This document shows positions 47,184 to 60,491 of a stretch of DNA of 64,000 bases, piece by piece (the stretch's first letter is position 1; every line of letters starts with the position of its first letter). The position numbers and the translations under genes are program-made. This stretch comes from Brachionus plicatilis (taxonomy: Eukaryota > Rotifera > Eurotatoria > Ploima > Brachionidae): positions 248,001 through 312,000 of the forward strand of contig QEOQ01000493.1 in NCBI GenBank assembly GCA_010279815.1, in the 5' to 3' direction. A model generated the notes under the pieces. That model saw nothing but the letters and a program-made list of their open reading frames with translations, was not told the origin of the DNA and searched no databases.

Positions 47184-49931
47184 TTACCTGGGAAACATCA
47201 GAATAAATGAAACAATTATGGCAATAATATACAAATAAAACAATGTTCTGTCCAAAACCAATGCAACTTGTTTCCACTCATTGGTTTGTTTGGATTTTGC
47301 ATCGGTGTTTTCCAATTTCTTTCGAGTGTGCCTTAAATAGTCACGAATTTCTTTAATATCATTTTCAATTAGACTAAAGCTCAAATTAAGATCATTGGTA
47401 AGGTGGTTCTTGTTGTATTGTATTGAATTGTTTTGATGAAATTGTTGGTGATTTTGAACTGTTGGATACTTTGGTCCCTGTGATGGTAATGTCTGATATA
47501 TTTGAGGATTAATGAAGGTTTGATAGCCTAAAATTTCACAATGCCCTATACCAGCATAATTTGCCTTGTGAATTTGATCATTCGGATAAGGTTTATTCAT
47601 GTAATTATTTGTTTCTTCATTTCCATTTAGCGCTGTACAACTTTGACTATTTATTTGAGTTTGATTGCTAAGCGTTTGATAAACTGGGACCTTGTTAACA
47701 TGGTGTTGAAGGTTACCATTCGATTGATTGCTTGTGTTATTGACCGAAGTGACTATGGTTGCATGAGTTTCTATTTTACGAGATTTTTTAACCGGTGCTG
47801 GAGGCAAAGCTGGTGGAGTTACCATACAAAATATACGAGCAAGAAATTCCAAAAAAATTTTTCTGATTATATATGGTACATGGCCTTGTCCACGAAAAAA
47901 TATATGAACTACAGCTGTACATGAGCAAGTACTTGTCGCAATCATTACCATATTTAGACAATAATAAGCACCAATTACAGGTATGTTGTCGCTGGCTGAT
48001 GGCACATTTTTTGACAGAAGAAGCAACAACACAAAAAATGAGGTAAATATGTTCATACCGAGGACCATTTTGGCCGGAGACTCAGGTGGCAGCCAAAACA
48101 AAATCTAGAAAATAAGAAAAGTATTATGTGATAACCAAAAGTTTGATGTTGTAATTGATTATGCAGGTTGTGCATGAAATTTTTAAAAAATAGTTGTTTA
48201 TTTAATCTGTTAAATGTTTTTTTTTATTTTTAAAGAAAAAAATTTAATTTAATTTAATTCTTTAAAAATATAAACAAATAAATGTGAAAAAAAAAAAAAT
48301 CTATCATACACATATGTCAATGTAAGAAGATTTAGCTCTTAAAAAAAGACAGTTTTAAGACTGATTGAAAAGAAGAAAAATGATTTTAGAAAATCAATCA
48401 TTATCTTAAATTGAAAAAATAACTTCGCATTTTATAAAATAATTAAATTGAATTATATGTTATCAATATCTATTAAATTACTTCAAATGTAGATATTTTA
48501 AAAAGATATTAGATAGAATAATTGAATGGATGAAGTTGCCTTTAGGAAAATCAAAAAAATTAGTATGAACATTTGAAAAATTAATTTAAAAAAATATATT
48601 GACTTTCTTTAATTTTAGCCTCTAAATTTTTGTCATACTTTAAAAAATTTCTAAATTTATTTCGATCTCAATTTACACAAGCTTTTTTCATGCCAAGATT
48701 TACGGTAAATACTGAAAGAGACAATGAACTGGAGATTGGATTTTTTTGGTAAATAAATAAATAAAAATAAAAAATTACTGTTGTCAAGCATGATAAAAGA
48801 ACACATGGTAAAACTAGAATGTAGTTGTAAAAGCCACCTTTGCGTTTCATTTTCAAAAAAAAAGTTCTAAAAAAAAAATAAAATGTTAAAAATATTTTTC
48901 TTTGTTTTTCTAATTTTACATGTCAGGGAATATTTCTATACAACATTCGTATTTAATTTCACTACGTATCCCTTTCGCTGAAATAATATCCCATTCATTT
49001 GATTCTGTGTATTGATTTCGATTTATTTCTTCCAGTCCCTCATAAAATCTTATATCAATTGAATCTCCGTTATAAGTCCAACTTCCTTTTAAAATTTTCA
49101 AAAGTTTTCTTTGAGAAAAAAAAATAAAATTGTTACCAAATTTCATAGAACAGTTCTGCTCATCATAAGGAAATTTTTGTATGTTTATTTGACATGTTGA
49201 TTTGAAAATACTTGGAGGTCGCCAAGTAACAGTACCATCAGGCTTAACTATTGCCAATACTTCACGTTTTTCTTCAAGACGAGCATCAGCATAGTTGTAC
49301 AAAACGATATCTCAAATAAGGAATAAAAATCTAAATCTAAATCTTAGCTTACCTGATAGTTACCTGGTGTCCAAATACGATTAACAGGGAGACGTATATC
49401 GAAAACGTCACCATATTGAGAAATGTTCCATTTTAATGCATTATCTTTCCATTGCTTAAAAAAAGTTTTAAATAGTTTTATTACTTCATTTTATTACTAA
49501 GCTCACATAAACTGAATGAACATTAGTGACTAGAACTTGATTTTTTTCATCCTAGTAATTTTTGTTTAGAAAATATATTTAAAAAGTATTAAAATCTCAC
49601 CAAATCTATCAATTGAATGAGATATAATCCAAAATAAACAACGACTTTTTCACTCATGTTATTAACAGGTCTTCCAAACTTTACTTGGTAATTTTTTAAT
49701 AGATCATCAATCAAACGTTTTTCATTATTTAGTTGTATTGGTCCAGAATTGTTAAAAATAATCGACATAACTGACTGAATATTAAATAACAGCATGAAAC
49801 CAATCAATGCTAAAAATAATTTTTAGATAGATGGTTTAATATCCGGGAATTAATCAAAACGAAATTCACCGGATTTTAAAAAACAAAATTTTACATGTGG
49901 CCCAGAATAAACTGGTCAGCTGAAAAAGCAT
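47184..49931 (-). CDS. Nicotinic-type receptor alpha subunit, probably anion-selective
   Basis: Eight-exon model, 576 residues: 49931-49895, 49809-49601, 49551-49507, 49454-49364, 49310-49137, 49085-48920, 48866-48779, 48104-47184. Signal peptide at about 1-30; extracellular ligand domain with the Cys-loop CQINIQKFPYDEQNC and, in loop C, the adjacent cysteines of alpha subunits (KYECC, about 233-234). M1 starts at FYNYILVLPC. The M1-M2 linker reads LPPESPAKM: cation channels have GEK there, so Gly to Pro and Glu to Ala removes the ring that selects cations, as in molluscan and schistosome acetylcholine-gated chloride channels. M2 MVLGMNIFTSFFVLLLLLSK, M3 near 314-340, a long Asn/Gln-rich cytoplasmic loop, M4 near the C-terminus. 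It stops two residues after M4; the stop follows CCCAG|GTAAAA, so a further exon is conceivable. Confidence 0.87.
48163..48295 (+). repeat. Intronic sequence duplicated at 55582-55715
   Basis: TGATTATGCAGGTTGTGCAT and the following 110 nt, inside the last large intron of the alpha receptor gene, recur with few changes at 55582-55715. It is probably the edge of the same duplication as 50205-54260. Confidence 0.75.
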
Positions 49932-50204
49932 TGTATCGATTTTTAAACAACTTGTAATACCAAAAATAAGAATAAATATTTTATTTCTTTTTTTGATAAT
50001 TCATTTAACTTATTCCTTTTTTATCTAAATAAATAATAATTTAATTAAATTAAAAAAAAATTTAACTTCTTCGAATTATTTTAAAATGTTATTTGAATTT
50101 ATAAACTTGAAATTATGTGTGACTTAACGCTAATACCAAACTAAGATTACATCAAAATTTTAAAAGAATTGGTAATAAATATAACGACTAAAATTGGTAA
50201 AATA

Positions 50205-53200
50205 GTGATTTATCCTAGAAAATGCAAATTAAATTTTCAGCTAAAATTAACCAAACAATAAGTTCCTGTTATTAGTTTATTTTAATTTTGAATCCTAGTT
50301 TTTTTATTAACAAATTCTATTTAACAAAATCAATAAAATAATTTTTTTATTCATTTTAAATAAAACATTGCTTTTCATTCTAGGGCTTTGAAAATTTTCT
50401 TTTATTGTTTCATTAGTTTTAGTTGTAGTTTTAGTTTGGCTTAATATCGTTTGCTTCAAGTACTTTATATCTCATTATCATAACTAAAAATCCAATTTAT
50501 CTTCCGACAATGACAATTATAAATTCAAACATGGGCCTCACGGAAAAATTTTGTCTAATTCAAACATGGACCCAAGGGAATAAGATCTACAAGCATAAAA
50601 GCGTTCATAATTACTTTCAAGCTTTACCTAAAAAATTTAATTAATTTTCTAAGTATCTAAGAGCAATGAATTCCCAGGATCGATACATTTTGCTAAAACG
50701 GCATGAGCTTATGCTTCCATGAAAATATCTTATAAAATCTCAAAATGTAAAATGAAATTATATTTAAGGTGAACGTCATTGCAAAAAAAGAATGAAAATT
50801 AAATTAGTGCTATTTTTCTGACTTTCTAGATTTGTTTTTTGTTGAATTATTTATAAATATGAAAAAAAAAGAAAAAGACAAAATTTTCAACAAAAAAATT
50901 TGCTTGCACATAAAAAGCTAGATCATGAGAATAAGTAGTATATTTAAGTTAAAATATTTTTAGGCTTTAAATAAATATTATAAAATAAATCAGTTTCCGT
51001 TTCTAATGGAAATAAGAAATAAAATAGAATTTCTTTTTTCTTTCTTGGCTCAAGTCTTTTAGTTTAATCGATATGAATTTATTTGACTAATTTTGATAAG
51101 TTTTGCGGAAGAATGACAAAAATTGAAATATGAAAACAATAATTAGCCAGTATTAAGAAAAAATTCAACTATGTTTAAAAAAACAAAATTTATTTAAGAT
51201 TTTTAATGCTGTCAAAAAATATCCTTTTTTTCGTTCTTGAATTTCAAATAGAAAAATAATTGCTTTCTCCAAAAAAAAAATTGATCTGTTTGTTTTTCTT
51301 TCGTCGACATTCTACATTTTATAATTTAAGACAAATAATCACATCTTTTAAAAATTTATAAAGAGACTTTTATAATTGAACAACTTTGGTATAAAACTCT
51401 AGGTTTTAGTTGTCTTTTTAAGTCTTTATAAGCTAAGAAAGAAAATATATAATTGAGAATGTATTTCCGCCTATTTTACATTTCATTTTTGGTTAAATTA
51501 ATTTTGAGAAAATTTTGCTCTAAGTAATTGAATCTTCTAATCGACAATTCATTTGATTAATTTTCAGAAATAATTTCATTTTGAAGCTAAATAAATTTGA
51601 ATAGAAAAATGTAAAAACTGGTGTAATTATCCAAATTTTGCAAGATCTCATGCAATATGTGATTATCTCTTGAAGAAAGAATTTCAACTATTGTTTTGAC
51701 AAATGAATTGCCAATAATACGTCAAATCATGCATTAATTAAAAAGAAATCTTTTTCATATAAAAATAAACTTTTCCAATTAATTTTAAATGATAACCAAA
51801 AATTAAATTTTTTTGTGTTAATAAAAAGCAAAAGAAAAATATTAAAGAAAATAATAAGGTTTCGAAAATTTATTTGAAATTGAGGTAAACAAAAGCACTT
51901 GTTTAACCAATACATAAATAAACAAAATAAAAATATAAATAAAATTAAAATTTTCTTTTCAGTTTTTATTGAACTCGTTATTTTTTCTACTCAAAACTAC
52001 AATCTTTTCTGATAAACTGCCTTAATACTATTTTATACTAATTGATTTTGAAAGAAATCGGAAAATCCACTTAGAAGCAAATCTTGCGATTTGTAACTTT
52101 ATTTTTTGTGCTTAAAGCCATTTTTCATTATTTTTCACAACACCAAGATATGCTGGTACGATTAATAAAATTTTTAATATATTTAAAGCATTTAAAACAG
52201 CTTTTTTTTTGTGATTTTTCAATAAAATAAAAAAATTCATAGCAATTGAATGAAAAATATACTTTTATTCCTGATAAAAAAAACTCCATTCACTTTTATT
52301 TAAAAAATTTTCATTCCTAAGTAAAAGGTAACTATTTCTCGATTATTCTTGTAACTAATCTTATTACTAGGTATTTGTTAATTTACTTTGAATAGATTAG
52401 ATATTTCATTTGTTATGGATATTAAAAGTAGATTTTTGGTTTAAAGAAACGGATTCTAAATAAATTAATTGTATGGTTCGTGAGAAAATTGATTTAAAAA
52501 TTTTAAAAAGGACAGGAACTACCCCAAAATTTAGTTTTATTTAAAGGGATATAATAAAATAGATATCATAGAATTAAAAACGATCTAAAATTACACAAGA
52601 TAACCAAGTTTCATAATTTTTGAAAATTTCGTACTATTAGAAAATAACAAGCCAAGTTAGAAACTTTTAAAAGTATGTTGTACATGAAGCCAAATATCTC
52701 GCGATCGAAACAATTTTTTGATGTTGGAGACTCCTAGATAGTTAGCTATAGAGCTAGAGAATATAACTCAATAGTCTATTTGACTTGGTAATATATTTGA
52801 AAACTCATACATGTGAGAATACCTAAAATACCCTATTTTAGCATTTCGGGTTTCGGTTCGAACTAAATCATATTTTAAACAAATAAAAAATAGTCCATTA
52901 GGACATTAAGTTAAATCATAATTTTATTCAAATTTAAATACTTGAGAATTTTTAGTTAATTGTATCTTTTATTGATTTTCACTTTGAACACTTAATTAGT
53001 TGATAATAAATACTCTATAATTGTAATTCTCAAATTTTAATAATTATATAAATTCACTAGTGTCATTAGAAAATTTCTAATCTCCTCTTAGGAGTACTTT
53101 TGTTGAAGAATTTAAATGATTATTTTTCTTCGTTTGGAAACTTTTTTCAATCATAGAAAAGAAAATTAATATAACATTGTCTATACTATTTAATAATTCA

Positions 53201-54260
53201 TTTAAAATTTACGACTTTCTTAATCCAGTATAGACTTTCACCAGTAATTTTCGCAAACAGCATATTGAATAACAGTCATTAAAATGCTTATCGATATGTA
53301 GTGTTAAATAATTATTAGAAAGCATTTTCTATACATTTTATTTAAAATTATATAGAAGAAAGGAAATATTATCCATGCACCTTTTAGACTTGTTTTCCAA
53401 TAACATACATTTTTAGATCCAAAAAATTAGATTTAAATTAACATGCACTGCAAATATTTTTAATTGAAAAACAGCTCTTCTAGGATTTCTTTTATTTTAA
53501 TTTAAATAATCTTCATTGAAAGCTTTTTTTAAAGTTAAGGAAAGCTCGCACTGAAATAAATCTAACTTAGATTCATTTGTGTACCAATATCCAATGGACT
53601 TAAAGATGTGGTTTAGATAAAATAAACCAAAATCAGCAACTGTTGAATTTTATAATAGTAATCTAGCTTTAATGATTAATTAGACAAATGCTTGTCAGTG
53701 CATTGAAATTTTGTAAGAATATTTTAGTAAGATGAATTTGGCTAGAAATTATTGCAAATAAATCATTATTAAGATAGTGGTAAAACGAAACAAATGAGGA
53801 GAAATTTTGATTCAAAATTTAAAAAAAATGAAAAAATATAATAGAATTTATTACACTAATTGTTAGCTTGTTACATTATTTTGGTATCCCATAATTGTAA
53901 AGAAAAAACATCAATCGACGATGATAAAATTTAATGTCATATGATAATTAACTTTGTAAAAGTCAATCAAAAATCTCTGAAAATCGTTTCTAAAAAAATT
54001 TTCAGCGTCAATATTGATTATGTTGAAGAAAAAATTTTATATCTAATTCCTAAAATAACCTTTGATTTAAATGTTTTTCCATTTAGAAAAAAAACCAAAC
54101 AGTTGATTTAAATTAATTGAGAACTTTGCTATGATTAATTAGTATGAACATAACTATCTTATAAAAACTGAACTTCTAATTCAAAGTGACCAATGATCTT
54201 CGAAAAATTTTAAAATTATCCATAAATAAAATAAAATAAAATCTTAAGAAAAATTCTGGA
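50205..54260. repeat. Non-coding segment, duplicated at 56058-59400 (copy 1)
   Basis: 50241-52170 and 56093-58020 are nearly identical direct copies: only scattered substitutions and short indels over about 1.9 kb, spacing about 5.85 kb. 53060-54260 also matches 58240-59400 but with many more changes. I found no exon in it. It lies immediately upstream of the alpha receptor gene and so may include its promoter. Confidence 0.85.
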
Positions 54261-54724
54261 ATTACTTGGTGAATTCTTTCGTTTTTAAATCAAAAATTTC
54301 ATCAAATTTTGAAAATATTTGCAAAAATGCGATGCTTCAAATTTACTTTTTAAAAATATAAATGATAGTTACCTTTGCAATCTTATTACATTGAAATTAA
54401 AAAGATTGCATCAAACATAGAATATTTTCTATTTATTATTCTTAGCTAATAATCTTTAGATTTTGTTGTTTTTTATTAAATTCAAAAAATAACTTTCATT
54501 AAACAAGTTAAAAATTTTAAAAATATAAAACATTTAATATAGAAAATTAGATTTTTTTTACTTAGAAATATTAGACAGTATTCTTAAAAGATATTCAATA
54601 TATCAATTTAAAAAAAGTTGTCTAAATTTTTAAATTACCAAGTAGTTGGATGAATATAATAATGCAGAAAAATTAGTTCATTTTTGAAAAACAAAAATTT
54701 TTAATTTTTTAAATTATAGTACTG

Positions 54725-55205
54725 TTACGCAATGATGATTTTACGTGAATTTACTTAAATTAACGATAATTTATTTATATTTAAGTAAAACAAAAATAAT
54801 AAGCCGCATTTTTACGTAAAGATAGTTTTGTAAATTAACGTTTATTGACGCAATTATACGATAATTTCCGTAAATTTACCCATTTTACTGTAAATTGAAA
54901 AAGTGCCTAAAAAGCTGTTTTTTTTTTTTTTACTTTTTTTATCAAAAATTTAAAAAAAACGTAATTTTACGTAAATTAATGTAAAATGTAAAATTCCATT
55001 GAGTAAATTTTCGTAAAATATTGTTAAAAACAAGTAAAAAAAATAGAAAAAAGTTTATTTTTAAAAAAATTGCAAGAAAAATAAGAAAAAAAGTGTCTTT
55101 TTTGCCCTTTTACAATTTACAGTAAAATGGGTAAATTTACGTAAAATAACAGAAATTTTAACAAAATAACAAAATGTGAATTTTCGTATAAATGCATCAT
55201 TAAAC
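54725..55205. repeat. Foldback element with TTTACGTAAA motifs
   Basis: Left arm around CCGTAAATTTACCCATTTTA at 54880 is mirrored at about 55120-55140 (TAAAATGGGTAAATTTACG), and the outer ends AATGATGATTTTACG and GCATCATTAAACG also pair. About 480 bp, no coding capacity. Confidence 0.6.
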
Positions 55206-55233
55206 GTTTATTTACAAAAATGCTTATGATTTA

Positions 55234-55640
55234 TCAATCAATCACTTGTTTTAGTTGAAGGTATTTAGAGCCGAAGTGAGGCAATGGCCAGTCTGTGAAA
55301 TTCGGGTTCTCGAAAGTCGTAGCCATATTTCTAATAAATGAGTAAAAGAATACAGCATTATAGATGTATATTTCATTTTCCGAAACATTTTCGACAATCA
55401 AAGAAAGTCGACTTCCAATTGACATAAAGAAAGTTCTTCAATGGCTACAAAATTCGAGAAGGAGCAGAAAAAATTAATATTTAAGACGTGTTCAGCATTG
55501 TCGCAGACACCAGTGGTGATATTCCTCTTAAAGAAATGTCGACCTCCAATTGACATACAGAAAGTTCTTCAATGGCTATTTGATTATGCAGGTAGTGCAT
55601 GGAATTTAAAAAAAATAGTTGTTTATTTAATATGTTAAAT
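55234..55640. other. Coding-like fragment with an internal 45-bp duplication
   Basis: Two direct copies of about 45 bp (CCAATTGACAT...AAAGTTCTTCAATGGCTA, near 55412-55445 and 55543-55580) lie 131 bp apart in sequence less AT-rich than its flanks. Short frames cross it on both strands (minus 55425-55234; plus 55441-55638, with CRPPIDIQKVLQWL), but I recognise no family and no splice structure. It may be a captured or decayed gene fragment. Confidence 0.3.
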
Positions 55641-56057
55641 GTTATTTTTTTTATTTTTAAAGAAAAAAATTTAATTTAATTTACTTCTTTAAAAATATAA
55701 ACAAATAAATGTGAATATAAAAACTGACTAACTGATTTTTAATCAACGTGTATAACAAAAATTAAGGAGATTTTTTTTTTTAAATTTTTTCAATTCATTT
55801 AAAGTATTCCTTTCGCTTTTAAAATTAAATAAAAAAAGCATCATTTGATAAAAATAATAATTTAATTAAAGATCAATTTTTTATTGCTTTTTTTATTTCT
55901 CCAACAATAAATTATTTATTCAATATTTTAAACATTATTTAAATTAAGTCCTTTTCTTATTAAGACTTTTGACAATCACCTTGTTAAGATTTAATATAAA
56001 TTTTTCAAGAATTTGCTTTTTATTTTATTTTCTATTTAGCTGTTTAATTGATAAAAA

Positions 56058-59000
56058 AATGGTTTATCCTGAAAAAAGAAAATTGAAGTTTCAGAAATTT
56101 ACCAAACAATAAGTTCCTGTTATTAGTTTATTTTAATTTTGAGTCCTAGTTTTTTTATTAACAAATTCTATTTAACAAAATCAATAAAATAATTTTTTTA
56201 TTCATTTTAAATTAAACATTGCTTTTCATTCTGGGGCTTTGAAAATTTTCTTTTATTGTTTCATTAGTTTTAGTTGTAGTTTTAGTTTGGCTTAATATCG
56301 TTTGCTTCAAGTACTTTATATCTCATTATCATAACTAAAAATCCAATTTATCTTCCGACAATGACAATTATAAATTCAAACATGGGCCTCACGGAAAAAT
56401 TTTGTCTAATTCAAACATGGACCCAAGGGAATAAGATATACAAGCATAAAAGCGTTCATAATTACTTTCAAGCTTTACCTAAAAAATTTAATTAATTTTC
56501 TAAGTATCTAAGAGCAATGAATTCCCAGGATCGATACATTTTGCTAAAACGGCATGAGCTTATGCTTCCATGAAAATATCTTATGAAATCTCAAAATGTA
56601 AAATGTAATTATATTTAAGGTGAACGTCATTGCAAAAAAAGAATTAAAATTAAATTAGTTCTTTTTTTCTGACTTTCTAGATTTGTTTTTTGTTGAATTA
56701 TTTATAAATATGAAAAAAAATAAAAAGACAAAATTTTCAACAAAAAAATTTGCTTGCACATAAAAAGCTAGATCATGAGAATAAGTAGTATATTTAAGTT
56801 AAAATATTTTTAGGCTTTAAATAAATATTATAAAATAAATCAGTTTCCGTTTCTAATGGAAATAAGAAATAAAATAAAATTTCTTTTTTCTTTCTTGGCT
56901 CAAGTCTTTTAGTTTAATCGATATGAATTTATTTGACTAATTTTGATAAGTTTTTCGGAAGAATGACAAAAATTGAAATATGAAAACAATAATTAGCCAG
57001 TATTAAGAAAAAATTCAACTATGTTTAAAAAAACAAAATTTATTTAAGATTTTTAATGCTGTCAAAAAATATCCTTTTTTTCGTTCTTGAATTTCAAATA
57101 GAAAAATAATTGCTTTCTCGAAAAAAATTGATCTGTTTGTTTTTCTTTCGTCGACATTCTACATTTTATAATTTAAGACAAATAATCACATCTTTAAAAA
57201 ATTTATAAAGAAACTTTTATAATTGAACGACTTTGGTATAAAACTCTAGGTTTTATTTGCTTTTTTAAGTCTTTATGAGCTAAGAATGAAAATTAATAAT
57301 TGAGAATGTATTTCCGCCTATTTTACATTTCATTTTTGGTTAAATTAATTTTGAGAAAATTTTGCTCTAAGTAATTGAATCTTCTAATCGACAATTCATT
57401 TGATTAATTTTCAGAAATAATTTCATTTTGAAGCTAAATAAATTTGAATAGAAAAATGTAAAAACTGGTGTAATTATCCAAATTTTGCAAGATCTCATGC
57501 AATATGTGATTATCTCTTGAAGAAAGAATTTCAACTATTGTTTTGACAAATGAATTGCCAATAATACGTCAAATCATGCATTAATTAAAAAGAAAATCTT
57601 TTTAATGTAAAAATAAACTTTTCCTATTAATTTTAAATGATAACCGAAAATTAAATTTTTTTGTGTTGATAAAAAGCAAAAGAAAAATATCATAGAAATT
57701 AATAAGGTTTCGAAAATTTATTTGAAAGTGAGGTAAACAAAAGCACTTGTTTAACCAATACATAAATAAACAAAATAAAAATATAAATAAAATTAAAATT
57801 TTTTTTCAGTTTTTATTGAACTCGTTATTTTTTCTACTCAAAACTACAATCTTTTCTGATAAACTGCCTTAATACTATTTTATACTAATTGATTTTGAAA
57901 GAAATCGGAAATCCACTTAGAAGCAAATCTAGCGATTTGTAACTTTATTTTTTGTGCTTAAAGCCATTTTTCATTATTTTTCATAACACCAAGATATGCT
58001 GGTACGATTAATAAATTTTTTAATTCGGTGGCATAAAAGAGTCTTTCTTTATATTTTTAACTATTTTTTTTCCTAAATTCGAATAAAGTTTTTTTTTCTA
58101 AAATAAACAATTCATTACAATTTTTTTTATTTAACCAAGACTTTTCACAAAAATTATTTTTTTTATATAAGTATTTAAAAATAAAAACTAATATTTTTTC
58201 AATATCCGATTTAAATTTTTTTTTAAGATTCACTAGTTTCACTTGAAATCTTTTAATCTCCCATTAGAAGCGTTTGTTTAAAAATTTAAGTGATTACTTT
58301 TCTTATCATTTTTTAATAATTTGAAGTGTTAAATAATTGTTTGAAAGAGTTTTCTTTACATTTTATTTTAAATTATATAGAAGAAAGCAAATATAATCCA
58401 TTAACCTTTTAGACCTGTTTTCCAATTCCATAAATTTTTAGATCCAAAAAATTAGATCTAAATTAGCAAACTAGAAATATTTTTAATTAAAAAACAGCTT
58501 TTTATGATTTCTTTTTTTTAATTTAAATAATCGTTATTGAAAATTAATTTAAATATAAGCAAAATTAGAAGATAAATCTTACTAACTTTTATTGGTGTTT
58601 CTTATGGTCTTGAAGATAAAGTTTAGATAAAATATCACAAAATCAGTAACTGTTTAATTTTAAAATAGCAATCTAACTTTGATGATCAATTAGACAAATG
58701 CTTGTCAGTGCAATGAAATTTTGGAAGAATTTTTGCTATTGAATGTAAAGCATTTTTATGATAGTGGTAAAACTCAACAAAACTTGATTCAAAATTTAAA
58801 AAAAAATGAAGATATGATAGTAGTAGTTTATTCAATTAAAGAGACTAGAGCCCGAAAGTGCCGATTAATTAGAATTTTTTAATTTTTATAATATAAATCT
58901 CAATGTAACTTAAACTTAAATAAATAATAATAATAATAATAATTAGGTACAAATTAAAGAGAATAATATATTACGCTAATTATCAGCTTGTTACATTATT

Positions 59001-59400
59001 TTGATATCCAATAATTACAAAAAAAAACATCAAAAGACGCTCATAAAATTCAATTTCATAAGTTTTAATTAACGTTGTAAAAGTCAGTCTAAAATCTTTC
59101 AGAATCTTTTCGAAAAAGCTTGCAGCGTCAATATTGATTCATTTTGGGAAAAATTAATATATTTTTTTCTTAATATAACCTTTAAAATGTTTCTTCGTTT
59201 AGAAAAATATAAATAAACTGATGATTAAAATGAAAAAAGTAATTTGCTATGATTTATTAGATTTAAAATAAATAAATATATATATATACATATCTCAAAA
59301 ACAAAAAAAATCTGAACTTCTAATTTCAAGTGATTTCAAAAACTCTTCAAAAATTTGAAAAAATGCTCCATTATTTAAATAAAAACCTTAAGATTAATCC
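56058..59400. repeat. Non-coding segment duplicated from 50205-54260 (copy 2)
   Basis: Second copy of the duplication. Relative to copy 1 it lacks about 670 bp between the near-identical and the diverged parts. With 55582-55715 (matching an intron of the alpha gene) it looks like a duplicated receptor locus whose exons were lost: 55740-56058 has no trace of the coding exons. A short AAT microsatellite lies at about 58925. Confidence 0.75.
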
Positions 59401-60491
59401 TGGAATTAGGGATAGTTGAAAAGAAAACAAAATTATTATGTAAACTAAAAACGGATTAACTGATTTTGTTTAATTCCAAATTAATAATAAAAAAAAATTA
59501 GCAAAATTTTCTTTTGAATCGATATACCAAAAATCGTAAAATTAAAGGTTTTCCATTTTTTTTATACCAAAATATTTAAATTATGGTAAATCTAAATTTG
59601 CTTCGCTTTTAATTTTCATAATAAGTATACATAATTAATTTAAAATTTAATTAAAGTACCTATAACTTGGTTAATTAAATAATTTTCAAATTATAACAAT
59701 TTTAATTTTATAAGGATTTATTGATATTTTTTATAACAAAATAAACAAAAAATGAAATTTGAGCCTTAAAAAAATTAAAAAATTTGAATTAAAGTAACCA
59801 TATTTTTTAGCCTTTAATTTTTTTACGATATTTAATAATTGATCATTGATTAATATTGTGCCATTTTTGTTTAATATACTTTTAAATTTAAATTTAATTT
59901 AATCAAATTACAAAAATGATTGAAAACATACTAAGTTTAATTTTTTTTACACCAACACGATCAACAAATCTTAAAATAAGAAAATTAACTTAAAAAAATA
60001 GCTCATGCACTTTTTGGCCAGAGCATAGGAAGAATTTAGTTCCGGTAAGCATAGCAATCATGATATTTTTTTATCTTAAATTGTTTATTTTTGTTTAAGG
60101 AATTTCAGTATATATTAACTCTTCTAATGCTAGTTGCAAAAATTTCACCAAAACAAATTTAAATCGTAAACTAGTCAGGTATATTATTCTTTTTTTGAGT
60201 TTCTATTTTTAATTTTTTATCTTAGCAGAATATTTGATCTATTAAATATCTAAAAAAATCATAGCGAAAAAAAAATGGCGTCATTTAATCAAATAAAATA
60301 GGATTTAGAAAAAAAATCATTATTACTTTGCGAATTGATTCTGAGATTTTTGAGCGTTTTATTTTTTCAATGCAAATAAAATAAAAATATAATTTTAATT
60401 TAAAAATTTATTAATATATACAATAAAATTTTCTCTAATCCGTAATTATTTGATTTCTTTAATTTGAAATTTTCGATGCAAATTGAACTTG
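59401..60491. other. AT-rich intergenic DNA
   Basis: Between the duplicated segment and the 3' end of the second receptor gene. No feature supported. Confidence 0.5.

Noticed and set aside
47643..47924. 93-residue plus-strand frame inside the alpha receptor gene
   Set aside because: Antisense shadow of the large cytoplasmic-loop exon, with no own features.
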